A stretch of DNA of 64,000 nucleotides, taken from Rhizobium indicum. Lineage in GTDB: Bacteria > Pseudomonadota > Alphaproteobacteria > Rhizobiales > Rhizobiaceae. The position numbers and the translations under genes were made by a program. The first letter of the stretch is position 1, and each line of letters opens with the position of its first letter. This document shows, piece after piece, positions 18,507 through 27,601 of this stretch. Below the pieces are notes generated by a model. It made no database searches. It worked only from the letters and a program-made list of their open reading frames with translations, and was not told where the DNA came from. The stretch lies in the NCBI RefSeq assembly GCF_005862305.2, contig NZ_CP054021.1, forward strand, positions 558,001 through 622,000. The letters run 5' to 3'.

Positions 18507-19166
18507 TCAGCCGTAGACGCCACGCACGATGCGCTTCAGCGCCGTTGCCGCCTTCTCCCAGTCCTTGGGTGTTTTCAGCGACAGGCCGGCGCACTGCCCG
18601 CCGGCTGCGGCGGCGAGCACAAGGTGCTGGATCGCGGCGATGACGACGGCGTTGACGGCTGCCGCATCCACCCCCTTCGGCGGCGCCAGCGAGCCGCGCA
18701 TGCGCTCGAGCCACAAGGCGAGCGCCTTCGAACGCGCCTCGGACAAGCGCCTCACCTGCTCGGTGTTTTCCGATATCTCCCAGGCGAGGATGCGGCGCAT
18801 CAGCGGATCGTTTCTCAAGGCGTCGAGGAGTAGAAGCGACAGCCGCTCCATCAGGTCGCCATAGGTGAGCAGGAACATGCCGCCGGCGTCTTCCGGAATG
18901 CGATCCTTCACCCATGTGCCGAGATCGGCGCCGATCGCCTCGACCAAACCGTCGAGGCCGCCATAGTAACGATAGATCAGCTGCTTGTCGCAACCGGCGC
19001 GGCGGGCGACCGCATTGATGCCGAAGTTCTGGAAGCCTTCCTCGGCGAGCAGCCCCTTGGCGGCGGCAAGGATGGCGCGCTCGGTGGCGCCGCGATCCCG
19101 CACCCGCCGTTCCGGCCCCTCGCCGGTCCCGGGTGAATTTTCAAGATTTACGGCTTCATTCAGCAT
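18507..19166 (-). CDS. TetR/AcrR family transcriptional regulator
   Basis: 219 aa from the ATG at 19166; a 17-codon longer frame is possible but runs through the likely operator. The N-terminal helix-turn-helix is typical: ATERAILAAAKGLLAEEGFQNFGINAVARRAGCDKQLIYRYYGGLDGLVEAI (residues about 30-80, quoted in parts: ILAAAKGLLAEEGF, QLIYRYYGG). The C-terminal ligand-binding domain is divergent, so the inducer is unknown. It is divergent from map. A palindrome 20 bp before the start is a possible operator. Confidence 0.9.
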   Translation of the reverse strand: MLNEAVNLENSPGTGEGPERRVRDRGATERAILAAAKGLLAEEGFQNFGINAVARRAGCDKQLIYRYYGGLDGLVEAIGADLGTWVKDRIPEDAGGMFLLTYGDLMERLSLLLLDALRNDPLMRRILAWEISENTEQVRRLSEARSKALALWLERMRGSLAPPKGVDAAAVNAVVIAAIQHLVLAAAAGGQCAGLSLKTPKDWEKAATALKRIVRGVYG

Positions 19167-19185
19167 GATCGACCCTTCCCCACTG

Positions 19186-19199
19186 TCACCAATCGGTGA
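19186..19199. promoter_or_regulatory. Palindrome, possible TetR operator
   Basis: TCACCAATCGGTGA: 5-bp inverted arms around a 4-bp centre, 20 bp upstream of the TetR start in the tetR-map gap. Position fits autoregulation; no second copy was seen before another gene in the window. Confidence 0.4.
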
Positions 19200-19414
19200 G
19201 TAGCGGCGAGACTTCACGCAATCAATCCTATCCCTTTGGGAAGATTGTGGATATTCCAGCCGGACCGTTGATTGTTCGTCGAACGGATGCGGAAGGCTGC
19301 ACGTTGGGCGGATCGGATCCGCTCAGAAATCTCGTCCTGGCGGTTGATCGTGATGGACGAACCCGGCATAGCTACATTATGAACAAATCTAACAATCTCC
19401 GCTAAGGCCCTGCA

Positions 19415-20251
19415 ATGGTGAACTATATCGAAGCCTCTACTGCGCCCCCGAAGAATACGGGCGCCATCCGGCTTTATGACGCGCAAGCATTCGAGGGCAT
19501 GCGCAAGGCATGCCAGCTGACCGCGCGCTGCCTCGATGCGCTTGCCGACATCGTCAAGCCCGGCCTGCTGACCGATGAGATCGACAGGTTCGTCTTCGAT
19601 TTCGGCATGGATCACGGCGCCTATCCGGCCACGCTGAACTATCGCGGTTATACCAAATCGACCTGCACCTCGATCAACCACGTCGTCTGCCACGGCATTC
19701 CGAACGACAAGCCGCTACGTGATGGCGATATCGTCAATATCGACGTCACCTTCGTGCTCGACGGATGGCACGGCGATTCCAGCCGGATGTATCCCGTCGG
19801 CGTCGTCAAGCGTGCTGCCGAGCGGCTGCTCGAAGTGACCTATGAATCGCTGATGCGCGGCATTGCCGCCGTCAGGCCCGGCGCCCGCACCGGCGCGATC
19901 GGCGAGGCGATCCAGACCTATGCAGAGGCCGAGCGCTGTTCGGTGGTGCGCGATTTCTGCGGCCACGGTGTCGGCCGGCTGTTCCACGATTCGCCGAATA
20001 TCCTGCATTACGGCCGCGCCAATGAGGGGCCGGAGCTGCGCGAAGGCATGATCTTCACCATCGAGCCGATGATCAACCTCGGCCGGCCACATGTGAAGGT
20101 GCTGGCCGACGGCTGGACAGCGGTCACTCGCGACCGCTCGCTGTCGGCGCAGTATGAACATACCGTCGGCGTCACCTCCGATGGCTGCGAGATCTTCACG
20201 CTGTCGCCGGGTGGGCTCGACCGCCCCGGCCTGCCGTCACACAACGGGTGA
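19415..20251 (+). CDS. map: Type I methionine aminopeptidase
   Basis: 278 aa. It removes the initiator Met from nascent proteins. The five metal ligands are visible in order: Asp in [22 protein letters not shown] (two), His in [18 protein letters not shown], Glu in [10 protein letters not shown], and Glu in [10 protein letters not shown]. The substrate-pocket His is in [22 protein letters not shown]. Length is slightly above the 264 residues of E. coli because of an N-terminal extension. radC starts 8 bp downstream. Confidence 0.96.
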   Translation: MVNYIEASTAPPKNTGAIRLYDAQAFEGMRKACQLTARCLDALADIVKPGLLTDEIDRFVFDFGMDHGAYPATLNYRGYTKSTCTSINHVVCHGIPNDKPLRDGDIVNIDVTFVLDGWHGDSSRMYPVGVVKRAAERLLEVTYESLMRGIAAVRPGARTGAIGEAIQTYAEAERCSVVRDFCGHGVGRLFHDSPNILHYGRANEGPELREGMIFTIEPMINLGRPHVKVLADGWTAVTRDRSLSAQYEHTVGVTSDGCEIFTLSPGGLDRPGLPSHNG

Positions 20252-20258
20252 CGGTCCG

Positions 20259-21086
20259 ATGGCGAAGGGCCCCGTTTCGACATCTTCCGACGACGAGCTG
20301 CCTTTCCCAACGCAAGAGTCCCTTGCCGCCGACGAACGCTCGTTCTTTGGCGGACGGCCGCAAAAGCCGTCCGCGCCGAATGCCAGGACCGCCCTGCCCG
20401 CCTCGCTCGCCGGCCCTGAGCATTATCACGGCCATCGCGAGCGGTTGCGTGACCGCTTCCGGGAGCTCGGCGACACCGCGCTGGCCGACTACGAAATCCT
20501 CGAACTGCTGCTTTTCCGCCTGATCCCGCGGCGCGACACCAAGCCGATCGCCAAGGCACTGATCGAGCGGTTCGGCTCGCTCTCCGGCGTCTTCGGTGCG
20601 CCTCAGGCGCTGCTGATGGAGGTTAAGGGCGTCGGCGAGGCCGTGGCGCTCGACCTGAAGCTGATCTCGACTGTCGCCCACCGGACGCTGAAGAGCGAAC
20701 TCAGGAGCAAACAGGTCCTGTCCTCGTGGTCTTCGGTCATCCAATATTGCCATGCCGCCATGGCGCACGAGACCCGCGAACAGTTCCGCATCCTTTTCCT
20801 CGACAAGCGCAATGTGCTGATCGCCGACGAGGTGCAGGGCCGCGGTACGGTCGACCATACGCCGGTCTATCCGCGCGAGGTGGTCAAACGCGCGCTCGAG
20901 CTTTCGGCAACGGCGATGATCCTGGTGCACAACCACCCCTCCGGCGACCCGACGCCATCGCGCGCCGACATCGACATGACGAAGGTGATCATCGATGCCG
21001 CCAAGGCGCTCGATATCACCGTCCACGACCACGTCATCATCGGTAGGGACGGCCATGTCAGCCTGAAGGGGCTGAAGCTGATCTGA
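20259..21086 (+). CDS. radC: RadC-family JAB/MPN domain protein
   Basis: 275 aa from the ATG at 20259, 8 bp after map, so probably cotranscribed; an earlier in-frame start would overlap map. A variable N-terminus of about 50 residues is followed by the helix-hairpin-helix region ([31 protein letters not shown]) and the JAB domain with [17 protein letters not shown] and the JAMM metal motif [14 protein letters not shown] (residues about 225-240). The old DNA repair role is not supported in model organisms; the activity is unknown. A decayed copy of part of this gene lies immediately downstream. Confidence 0.94.
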   Translation: MAKGPVSTSSDDELPFPTQESLAADERSFFGGRPQKPSAPNARTALPASLAGPEHYHGHRERLRDRFRELGDTALADYEILELLLFRLIPRRDTKPIAKALIERFGSLSGVFGAPQALLMEVKGVGEAVALDLKLISTVAHRTLKSELRSKQVLSSWSSVIQYCHAAMAHETREQFRILFLDKRNVLIADEVQGRGTVDHTPVYPREVVKRALELSATAMILVHNHPSGDPTPSRADIDMTKVIIDAAKALDITVHDHVIIGRDGHVSLKGLKLI

Positions 21087-21094
21087 ACAAACTC

Positions 21095-21264
21095 ACGAGT
21101 ATGATCGCCGACGAGATGCAGCCCCGGCGCGTCGACCATGCCCCGGTCCATCCCGCGAGAAGACTGAGGAATGCTGGAGTTGACAGCAGTCGGTGGTGCG
21201 GGATTGTATGCAGTCGTGCACCACCACAGCCTGGACAATGCCCGCCCGAATACCGAGAAGATGA
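21095..21264 (+). pseudogene. Decayed partial duplicate of radC (JAB domain)
   Basis: From 21101 the sequence reads MIADEMQPRRVDHAPVHP, matching [19 protein letters not shown] of the intact radC just upstream (bases about 20818-20880). After a +1 frameshift near 21165 it continues LELTAVG...VVHHHSLDNARP, which follows rad[20 protein letters not shown]. The JAMM motif is destroyed. It is too short and broken to make a protein. The match is by eye at both base and residue level, and the order of the two blocks is conserved. Confidence 0.72.
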
Positions 21265-21270
21265 GGCTCC

Positions 21271-22458
21271 ATGACGATCCGCAGCGGCAACACCGATCGA
21301 TCGACCCGGCTCTGCCGCGACATACTCTGCCTCGATGACTTTGAAATAAAGGCGCGGCGACATCTGCCAAAGCCCCTGTTCGGCTATATCGCAGGCGCAA
21401 CCGAGACCAATGCATCGCTGCGGCATAACGCAGAAGCTTTCCAGGCCTATGCCTTCCGGCCTCGTGTCCTTCGGGACGTCTCGAAACGCAGTACCGAGAC
21501 GAGCCTCTTCGGCAAGACCCATGCCGCGCCATTCGGCATCGCGCCGATGGGTATCAGCGCGCTGATGGCCTATCGAGGTGACATCGTGCTCGCGCAAGGA
21601 GCGGATCAATCGGGAATCCCGATGATCATAAGCGGTTCATCGCTTATCCCTTTGGAAGAGATCGCTGCGGTTTCGCCGCAAGCATGGTTTCAGGCCTATC
21701 TCCCCGGCGAACCCGACCGTATCGACGCTCTCATCGATCGCGTCGGCGCGGCCGGCTTGCAGACACTTCTGCTGACCGTGGACACAGCCACGCTGCCAAA
21801 TCGTGAAAACAATGTAAGGGCCGGGTTTTCGACGCCTCTGCGTCCCGGCCTCCGCCTGGCATGGCAGGGCATCTCGCACCCGCGCTGGACCACCGACACA
21901 TTCCTGCGCACGATCGTCCGGCACGGCATTCCGCATTTTGAAAATTCCTATGCCACAAGGGGCGCGCCGATCATCTCCTCGAATGTGACGCGCGATTTCG
22001 GCAGGCGCGACCATCTCAACTGGAACCATCTGGAGCGGATACGCAACAGGTGGTCCGGCAAACTCGTGGTCAAGGGGATCATGCATCCTGACGACGCGGC
22101 GCGGGCTGTCGACACCGGAGCGGATGGCGTGATCGTCTCCAACCATGGCGGCCGCCAGCTCGACGGCACCGCATCTCCCCTTCAGGTCCTTCCGGAGATT
22201 GCGTCCCGTGTTGGAGACAGCGTTGCCGTCATGGTCGATGGCGGTTTCAGGCGTGGAACGGACATCATGAAGGCCCTCGCACTCGGGGCCCGTTTCGTGT
22301 TCGTGGGCAGGCCGTTCCTTTATGCCGCAGCCGTCGCGGGCCTACCGGGTGTGCTCAAGGCGGCCGATATCCTGAAGACGGAACTGCATAGCAATATGGC
22401 GTTGCTCGGCGTCACCAAGGTGGGCGATATTTCCGCGGACTACATCACCCGTGCATGA
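21271..22458 (+). CDS. FMN-dependent alpha-hydroxy-acid oxidase/dehydrogenase (LldD-like)
   Basis: 395 aa, normal for the L-lactate dehydrogenase/glycolate oxidase/mandelate dehydrogenase family. FMN and substrate residues: FGYIAGATETNASLRHNAEAF near the N-terminus, FGIAPMGISALM, VKGIMHPDDA with the FMN-contacting lysine, VSNHGGRQLDGT with the catalytic histidine and substrate arginine, and VDGGFRRGTDIMKALALGA. L-lactate is a likely substrate, but the family members differ little in these motifs. The leader overlaps the radC remnant; it appears monocistronic. Confidence 0.9.
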   Translation: MTIRSGNTDRSTRLCRDILCLDDFEIKARRHLPKPLFGYIAGATETNASLRHNAEAFQAYAFRPRVLRDVSKRSTETSLFGKTHAAPFGIAPMGISALMAYRGDIVLAQGADQSGIPMIISGSSLIPLEEIAAVSPQAWFQAYLPGEPDRIDALIDRVGAAGLQTLLLTVDTATLPNRENNVRAGFSTPLRPGLRLAWQGISHPRWTTDTFLRTIVRHGIPHFENSYATRGAPIISSNVTRDFGRRDHLNWNHLERIRNRWSGKLVVKGIMHPDDAARAVDTGADGVIVSNHGGRQLDGTASPLQVLPEIASRVGDSVAVMVDGGFRRGTDIMKALALGARFVFVGRPFLYAAAVAGLPGVLKAADILKTELHSNMALLGVTKVGDISADYITRA

Positions 22459-22677
22459 AAAGTCGTCGAGCCACAGAGCATGGCAAGCGCCCCTGCCGGT
22501 GTTCGTCAGCTACGACCCATGGTGTAAAGCTGTTTCTCGCAGGGCTCACTTGCCCGAAAAAGCACCCGTCAGGACCAATCAGGCGGCCGTAAAACAATCT
22601 GTAACATTGACCGGCTAACGATGGACGGGCGACATTTTGCGTTGCAATATGATTCCTTTCCAATCCGGGGCTTGATG

Positions 22678-24084
22678 ATGCTTCAGTACGATCTCGTTGT
22701 GGTGGGCAGCGGTCCCGCAGGGCGCCGCGGCGCGATCCAGGCGTCAAAACTCGGCAAGAAGGTGCTTGTCATCGAGCAGGGCAAACGCGTCGGCGGCGTG
22801 TCCGTGCATACCGGCACCATCCCTTCCAAAACGCTGCGAGAGACTGCGCTTAATCTTTCCGGCTGGCGCGAACGCGGCTTCTACGGCCGGTCTTACCGCG
22901 TCAAGGAAGAGATCAGTGCAGATGACCTGCGGCGTCGCCTGCTGATTACGCTGAACCACGAGGTCGAGGTGCTGGAACACCAGTTCGCCCGCAACCGCGT
23001 GCAGCATATTCGCGGCAAGGCGAGCTTCATCGATGCGTCGACGCTGCAGGTGATCAAGGATGACGGCGAGACCACGCAGGTCACCGGCGCCAGCGTGCTG
23101 CTCGCCGTCGGCACAAAACCGTTCCGCCCCGATTACATGCCCTTCGACGGCAAGACCGTTCTCGACAGCGACGAACTGCTCGACATCCAGGATCTGCCGC
23201 GATCGATGGTCGTCATCGGCGCCGGCGTCATCGGCATCGAATATGCGACGATCTTCAGCGCGCTCGACACGGCCGTCACCGTCATCGACCCGAAGACGAC
23301 AATGCTCGACTTCATCGACAAGGAAATCATCGAGGATTTTACCTATCAGCTGCGCGACCGCAACATGAAGCTGCTGCTCGGCCAGAAGGCCGACAAGGTG
23401 GAGAGGCTCGAAAACGGCAAGGTCGAACTGACGCTCGACAGTGGCCGGCGCCTGACGACCGACATGGTGCTTTTCGCCGCCGGCCGCATGGGGGCGACTG
23501 ATGCGCTGAACCTTCAGGCGATCGGCCTCGAAGCCGACAGCCGCGGCCGTCTCAAGGTCAATCCGGAAACCTTCCAGACATCGGTTGCCAACATCTATGC
23601 CGCCGGCGATGTCGTCGGCTTTCCGAGCCTTGCCTCGACCTCGATGGAACAGGGCCGCATCGCCGCCCGCGTCGCGGTCGGCGCGGTCGCCAAGGAGCCG
23701 CCGAAATATTTCCCCTATGGCATCTATGCCGTGCCGGAGATTTCGACCTGCGGCCTGACTGAAGAAGAGATGAAGGAGCGCGGTATTCCCTATGAATGCG
23801 GCATTGCCCGCTTCCGCGAGACGTCGCGCGGTCATATCATGGGCCTCGACACCGGGCTTCTGAAGCTGATCTTCTCGCTGAAGACCCGCCGCCTGCTCGG
23901 CGTGCATATCGTCGGCGAAGGCGCCACCGAGCTGGTGCATATCGGCCAGGCGGTGCTCAACCTCAAGGGCACGGTCGAATACTTCGTCGAGAACACCTTC
24001 AACTATCCGACGCTCGCCGAAGCCTACAAGATCGCCGGGCTCGATGCCTGGAACCGGATGGGCGACATCAAGTCGGAGCTCTAA
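22678..24084 (+). CDS. sthA: Soluble pyridine nucleotide (NAD(P)+) transhydrogenase
   Basis: 468 aa from the ATG at 22678 (an ATG one codon earlier is equivalent; a frame from 22621 is longer than the family). It moves hydride between NADPH and NAD+. FAD site YDLVVVGSGPAGRRGA, NAD(P) site MVVIGAGVIGIEYATIFS, FAD-closing motif NIYAAGDVVGFPSLA, and C-terminal dimer domain ending FVENTFNYPTLAEAYKIAGL. The active-site stretch is GGVSVHTGTIPSK: both positions of the disulfide found in lipoamide dehydrogenases are non-cysteine, so it cannot work as a disulfide reductase, consistent with SthA. Probably monocistronic. Confidence 0.92.
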   Translation: MLQYDLVVVGSGPAGRRGAIQASKLGKKVLVIEQGKRVGGVSVHTGTIPSKTLRETALNLSGWRERGFYGRSYRVKEEISADDLRRRLLITLNHEVEVLEHQFARNRVQHIRGKASFIDASTLQVIKDDGETTQVTGASVLLAVGTKPFRPDYMPFDGKTVLDSDELLDIQDLPRSMVVIGAGVIGIEYATIFSALDTAVTVIDPKTTMLDFIDKEIIEDFTYQLRDRNMKLLLGQKADKVERLENGKVELTLDSGRRLTTDMVLFAAGRMGATDALNLQAIGLEADSRGRLKVNPETFQTSVANIYAAGDVVGFPSLASTSMEQGRIAARVAVGAVAKEPPKYFPYGIYAVPEISTCGLTEEEMKERGIPYECGIARFRETSRGHIMGLDTGLLKLIFSLKTRRLLGVHIVGEGATELVHIGQAVLNLKGTVEYFVENTFNYPTLAEAYKIAGLDAWNRMGDIKSEL

Positions 24085-24142
24085 AGTCCGTCGCGTCGTC
24101 GAGGGAACGGCCGTCTCAGTCCGGCCGCCAAAACGGAGCCGA

Positions 24143-24952
24143 ATGATATTGCGCATCATTTCCTTGAACGCATGGGGCGGCAGGCTTCATCAAGCGCTGA
24201 TTGAATATGTGACGGCGGCCGATCCCGACGTGCTGTGCCTGCAGGAGGTTTTGCGCGCACCCGGTACCCACTCGGGCTGGTCGGTCTATCGGGACGGCGA
24301 TGTCGAATTGCCGCAGCGCTTCAATCTCTTTACCGAGATAAGCACCGCCATGCCCGGCCACGACGGTTTCTTCTGCCCGACCTCGAGAGGCGAGCTTTTC
24401 GATGGCGATACCGCCATTGTTGCCGAATTCGGGCTGGCGACCTTCGTGCGCAAAACGCATTCCGTCATCGCCCAAGGGCTGGACTTCGTGCACGGCCGTT
24501 TTTCGGCTGATGGCTGGGGCGAACATCCGCGACCGCGAAACGCCCATTGCATCCGTCTCTTCAGCCATGAGTGCGCTTCTACCGTGACCATCGCCCACAT
24601 GCATGGCCTGCGCGATCCCGCAGGCAAGGGCGACACGGCGGCGCGTGAAAAGCAGGCCGCGGCGCTAGTCGGGCTCATCGAGCGGGTCTGGCCCGGTGAC
24701 GAAGGGCTCATCGTCTGCGGCGATTTCAACGTGCTGCCTGATAGCGCAACCTTTGCGATTCTCGCCAGACTCGGGCTTTCCGACCTCGTCACCGGAAGCG
24801 GCCTTGTAGACACGCGAACCTCCTACTATCTGAAGCAGGGCCGCTTTGCCGACTACATGCTGGTGACGCCAGGGGTGAAGGTTGCCAAATTCGAGGTGGT
24901 CGCGGCGCCCGAAGTCTCCGACCATCGCGCATTGCTGCTCGATATCGGGTAG
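24143..24952 (+). CDS. Endonuclease/exonuclease/phosphatase (EEP) family protein
   Basis: 269 aa from the ATG at 24143. EEP fold with LRIISLNAWGGRL, the metal-binding glutamate in LCLQEVLRAP, GDFNVLPDSATF, and the terminal SDHRALLLDIG. No signal peptide is seen, so it is cytosolic. The family covers DNA-repair nucleases, phosphodiesterases and inositol phosphatases; the substrate is not readable. It starts 58 bp after sthA on the same strand. Confidence 0.87.
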   Translation: MILRIISLNAWGGRLHQALIEYVTAADPDVLCLQEVLRAPGTHSGWSVYRDGDVELPQRFNLFTEISTAMPGHDGFFCPTSRGELFDGDTAIVAEFGLATFVRKTHSVIAQGLDFVHGRFSADGWGEHPRPRNAHCIRLFSHECASTVTIAHMHGLRDPAGKGDTAAREKQAAALVGLIERVWPGDEGLIVCGDFNVLPDSATFAILARLGLSDLVTGSGLVDTRTSYYLKQGRFADYMLVTPGVKVAKFEVVAAPEVSDHRALLLDIG

Positions 24953-25112
24953 TATATTGAGGAATAATACACTTCGCGAAGCGTTTGCGCGCCGTGCCGT
25001 TTTTTTACGCCTTAGTTCGACCTCCTAAATCGCATTGATATGTGGTGCCTGATAGCTGCCTTCAACGCCATTTTGCCTTCGGGCAAAAGCTTCTAAAGAA
25101 AGATAGATACTC

Positions 25113-26882
25113 TTGTCCCATGTCTTGGAAGTTGCGCGCAGACGTTTTCAGCTGATCTTGATCAAGCCGTCGCATTATGACGATGACGGCTACGTCATCC
25201 GCTGGTGGCGGGCGATGATCCCCTCCAATTCGCTTGCGGCGCTCTACGGCATTGCCGCCGAATGTGCCGAGCGCAAGGTGCTCGGCGACGATACGGCCAT
25301 CGACATCACTGTGATCGACGAGACCAATACGCGGATCGATGTCGCCGGACTGCTGGCGCAGTTCAAGCGTCACGACAATTTCGGCATGATTTCGCTCGTC
25401 GGCGTCCAGACCAACCAGTATCCGCGCGCCCTCGATATCGCCCGTCCCTTCCGCGATGCCGGCCTGCCGGTTTCGATCGGCGGCTTCCATGTTTCCGGCT
25501 GCCTGTCGATGCTGGATGGCAAGGCCGTCGGGCTTGACGCCTGCCGCGACATGGGCATCTCGATGTTTGCCGGCGAAGCCGAGGGCCGGCTCGACATGGT
25601 GCTGCGCGACGCCGCCGCCGGCGAGCTGAAGCCGCTCTATAATTTCATGAACGACCTTCCCGGTATCGGCGGCACGCCGGTTCCCTTCCTGCCGAAGGAC
25701 AATATCCAGCGCACGCTCGGACTCAGCACCAGCTTCGATGCCGGACGTGGCTGTCCCTATCAGTGCTCGTTCTGCACCATCATCAACGTACAGGGACGCA
25801 AGTCGCGCTTCCGCTCGGCCGACGACGTCGAAAAGCTGGTGCGGATGAACTGGGCGCAGGGCATCCACAAATTCTTCATCACCGACGACAATTTCGCCCG
25901 CAACAAGGATTGGGAAGCGATCTTCGACCGGCTGATCGAGCTCAAGGAGCGGGACGGCATTCCGCTCGGCCTGATGATCCAGGTCGACACGCTCTGCCAC
26001 AAGATCCCTAATTTCATCGAGAAATCCCGGCGCGCCGGCGTTACTCGCGTCTTCATCGGCCTCGAAAACGTCAATCCGGACAATCTGACCGCCGCCAAGA
26101 AAAACCAGAACAAGATCACCGAATACCGCAAGATGCTGCTCGCCTGGAAGGCACAGGGCATCATGACGCTCGCCGGCTATATCCTGGGCTTCCCCGCCGA
26201 TACGCCGGAATCGATCCGCCGCGACATCACGATCATCCAGGAAGAGTTGCCACTCGACGTCATCGAATTCTTCATCCTGACGCCACTGCCCGGCTCCGAG
26301 GATCATCAGGTCCTGTGGAAGAAGGGCGTCGAGATGGATGCCGATCTCAACATCTACGATGTCGAGCATGTCTGCACGGCGCATCCGAAGATGAGCAAGC
26401 AGGAATGGGAAGACATCTACCACGAGGCCTGGGCGCTCTATTATTCGCCTGATCATATGAAGACGCTGCTGCGCCGCGCCGTGGCGACCGGCGTACCGCT
26501 CGCAAGGCTCGTCAAGGTTCTCGTCTCCTTCGCGACCACTGTGCCGCTGGAAAACGTGCACCCGCTGCAAAGCGGCCTGCTGCGCCTGAAGACGCCGTCG
26601 GAGCGGCGCCCGGACCTGCCGCGCGAGAATCCGCTGGTCTTCTGGCCGCGCTTTGCCTGGGAAACCTTCAGCAAACATGCTTCACTCGCCGGCACGATCA
26701 TTGGCCTGACGATTTCGGCATTCCTGATTTCAAGAGATGCGAAGTCGAAGACCTATATGGATCAGGCCCTGACGCCTGTCGCCGACGACGAAGAGGAAAC
26801 GCTCCACCTCTTCACACAGACCGCCGGCGGCGCCGCAGCCGTCAGCCATGTCAGGAAAGTCGCGCAACTGACCGCGCATTGA
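25113..26882 (+). CDS. B12-binding domain radical SAM protein
   Basis: 589 aa from the TTG at 25113; there is no ATG before MIPSN at residue 35, and LILIKPSHYDDDGYVIRWWR, which is clearly protein, lies before it. An N-terminal cobalamin-binding Rossmann domain (SLVGVQTNQYPRALDIA, SIGGFHVSG) is followed by the radical SAM core with cluster cysteines C214, C218, C221 in RGCPYQCSFCTI. A hydrophobic segment near the C-terminus (SLAGTIIGLTISAFLIS) may attach it to the membrane. Such enzymes often methylate or rearrange unactivated carbons in lipids or natural products; the substrate is unknown. A run of AGAAAG serves as a weak RBS. Confidence 0.88.
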   Translation: MSHVLEVARRRFQLILIKPSHYDDDGYVIRWWRAMIPSNSLAALYGIAAECAERKVLGDDTAIDITVIDETNTRIDVAGLLAQFKRHDNFGMISLVGVQTNQYPRALDIARPFRDAGLPVSIGGFHVSGCLSMLDGKAVGLDACRDMGISMFAGEAEGRLDMVLRDAAAGELKPLYNFMNDLPGIGGTPVPFLPKDNIQRTLGLSTSFDAGRGCPYQCSFCTIINVQGRKSRFRSADDVEKLVRMNWAQGIHKFFITDDNFARNKDWEAIFDRLIELKERDGIPLGLMIQVDTLCHKIPNFIEKSRRAGVTRVFIGLENVNPDNLTAAKKNQNKITEYRKMLLAWKAQGIMTLAGYILGFPADTPESIRRDITIIQEELPLDVIEFFILTPLPGSEDHQVLWKKGVEMDADLNIYDVEHVCTAHPKMSKQEWEDIYHEAWALYYSPDHMKTLLRRAVATGVPLARLVKVLVSFATTVPLENVHPLQSGLLRLKTPSERRPDLPRENPLVFWPRFAWETFSKHASLAGTIIGLTISAFLISRDAKSKTYMDQALTPVADDEEETLHLFTQTAGGAAAVSHVRKVAQLTAH

Positions 26883-26937
26883 GCGGTAATTCTTGAACGG
26901 CGGCTGGCAGCATCAAACTCTAAGCCAATGCATGTCG

Positions 26938-26978
26938 CTAAAGCGCGTCGCATGAATCAAGTTTGAGAACGCGCTTTG
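26938..26978 (+). repeat. RIME-like repeat, left half only
   Basis: CTAAAGCGCGTCGCATGAA ... ACGCGCTTTG, the first palindrome of the full element, without the second. It lies between convergent genes and could fold in either transcript. Confidence 0.65.
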
Positions 26979-27001
26979 AAGGCTCCGACTTTGGTGGCCG
27001 T

Positions 27002-27424
27002 TTAAGCGACTTGGATCATCTTGGTCGTCTCGGCCACTTGCAGTGTGTCGACGAATTCGACGATCTTGACCGGTTTCCCATCTCGGAAATGGATCTTGTC
27101 GACGAATTCCGTATGGAAGCTCACGCCCGATGGGATGTGCCTGACCTCGCCTTCGCGGTGGGCAAAGACCATATGCTCATCCTCGTCCACATAGATGCCG
27201 GCTGTCCTGATATTCGATAGATCCCACACTGTGATAAGCTGGGTTATCGCCTGGCGAAAAGAATCCCCGCTTGATTCAGTCGAAAAAGGCGCCAGCCGGG
27301 TATTGCCGACCATGCGAAAGGTGCAATGCTCACCGATCAGCGCCAGCGTAGCTTCGACATCGCCACGGTCACGCACAGCATAGATTTCCTCCACGAGCTT
27401 CTTCATGTCGTGCTTTGCGGTCAT
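27002..27424 (-). CDS. NTF2/SnoaL-like protein
   Basis: 140 aa with the pattern of the NTF2 superfamily: N-terminal helix (MKKLVEEIYAVRDRGDVEATLALI), then a curved beta-sheet (CTFRMVGNTR, VDKIHFRDGKPVKIVEFVDT). The start may be MKKLVEEI six codons later. These cone-shaped folds serve as small-ligand isomerases or as accessory domains; the ligand is unknown. Confidence 0.8.
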   Translation of the reverse strand: MTAKHDMKKLVEEIYAVRDRGDVEATLALIGEHCTFRMVGNTRLAPFSTESSGDSFRQAITQLITVWDLSNIRTAGIYVDEDEHMVFAHREGEVRHIPSGVSFHTEFVDKIHFRDGKPVKIVEFVDTLQVAETTKMIQVA

Positions 27425-27547
27425 TTTCAGGTCCCTCCACCATCAGCGAAATCTGCATCTAATTATACTTTAATGCAACTCTTTGTTGTTCCGGATAAAT
27501 AAACACAATGGAGTAGGCGTTCGAGAATAAACTGACCTGACAAATAG

Positions 27548-27575
27548 AAAAAGGCCCCGCACGATGGCGAGGCCC
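27548..27575 (-). terminator. Rho-independent terminator of tig
   Basis: On the minus strand GGCCTCGC-CATCGT-GCGGGGCC (27553-27574, one U-G pair) is followed by TTTTTC, 27 bp after the tig stop. Confidence 0.85.
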
Positions 27576-27601
27576 TTCCAAACTTCAGAACCGAAAAGCG
27601 A

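Noticed and set aside
24953..25112. T-run at about 25000 as a terminator of the EEP gene
   Set aside because: The inverted repeat before it is weak and not adjacent to the T-run.
25062..26678. 538-aa minus-strand frame opposite the radical SAM gene
   Set aside because: Antisense frame without motifs; the plus-strand gene has clear cluster cysteines.
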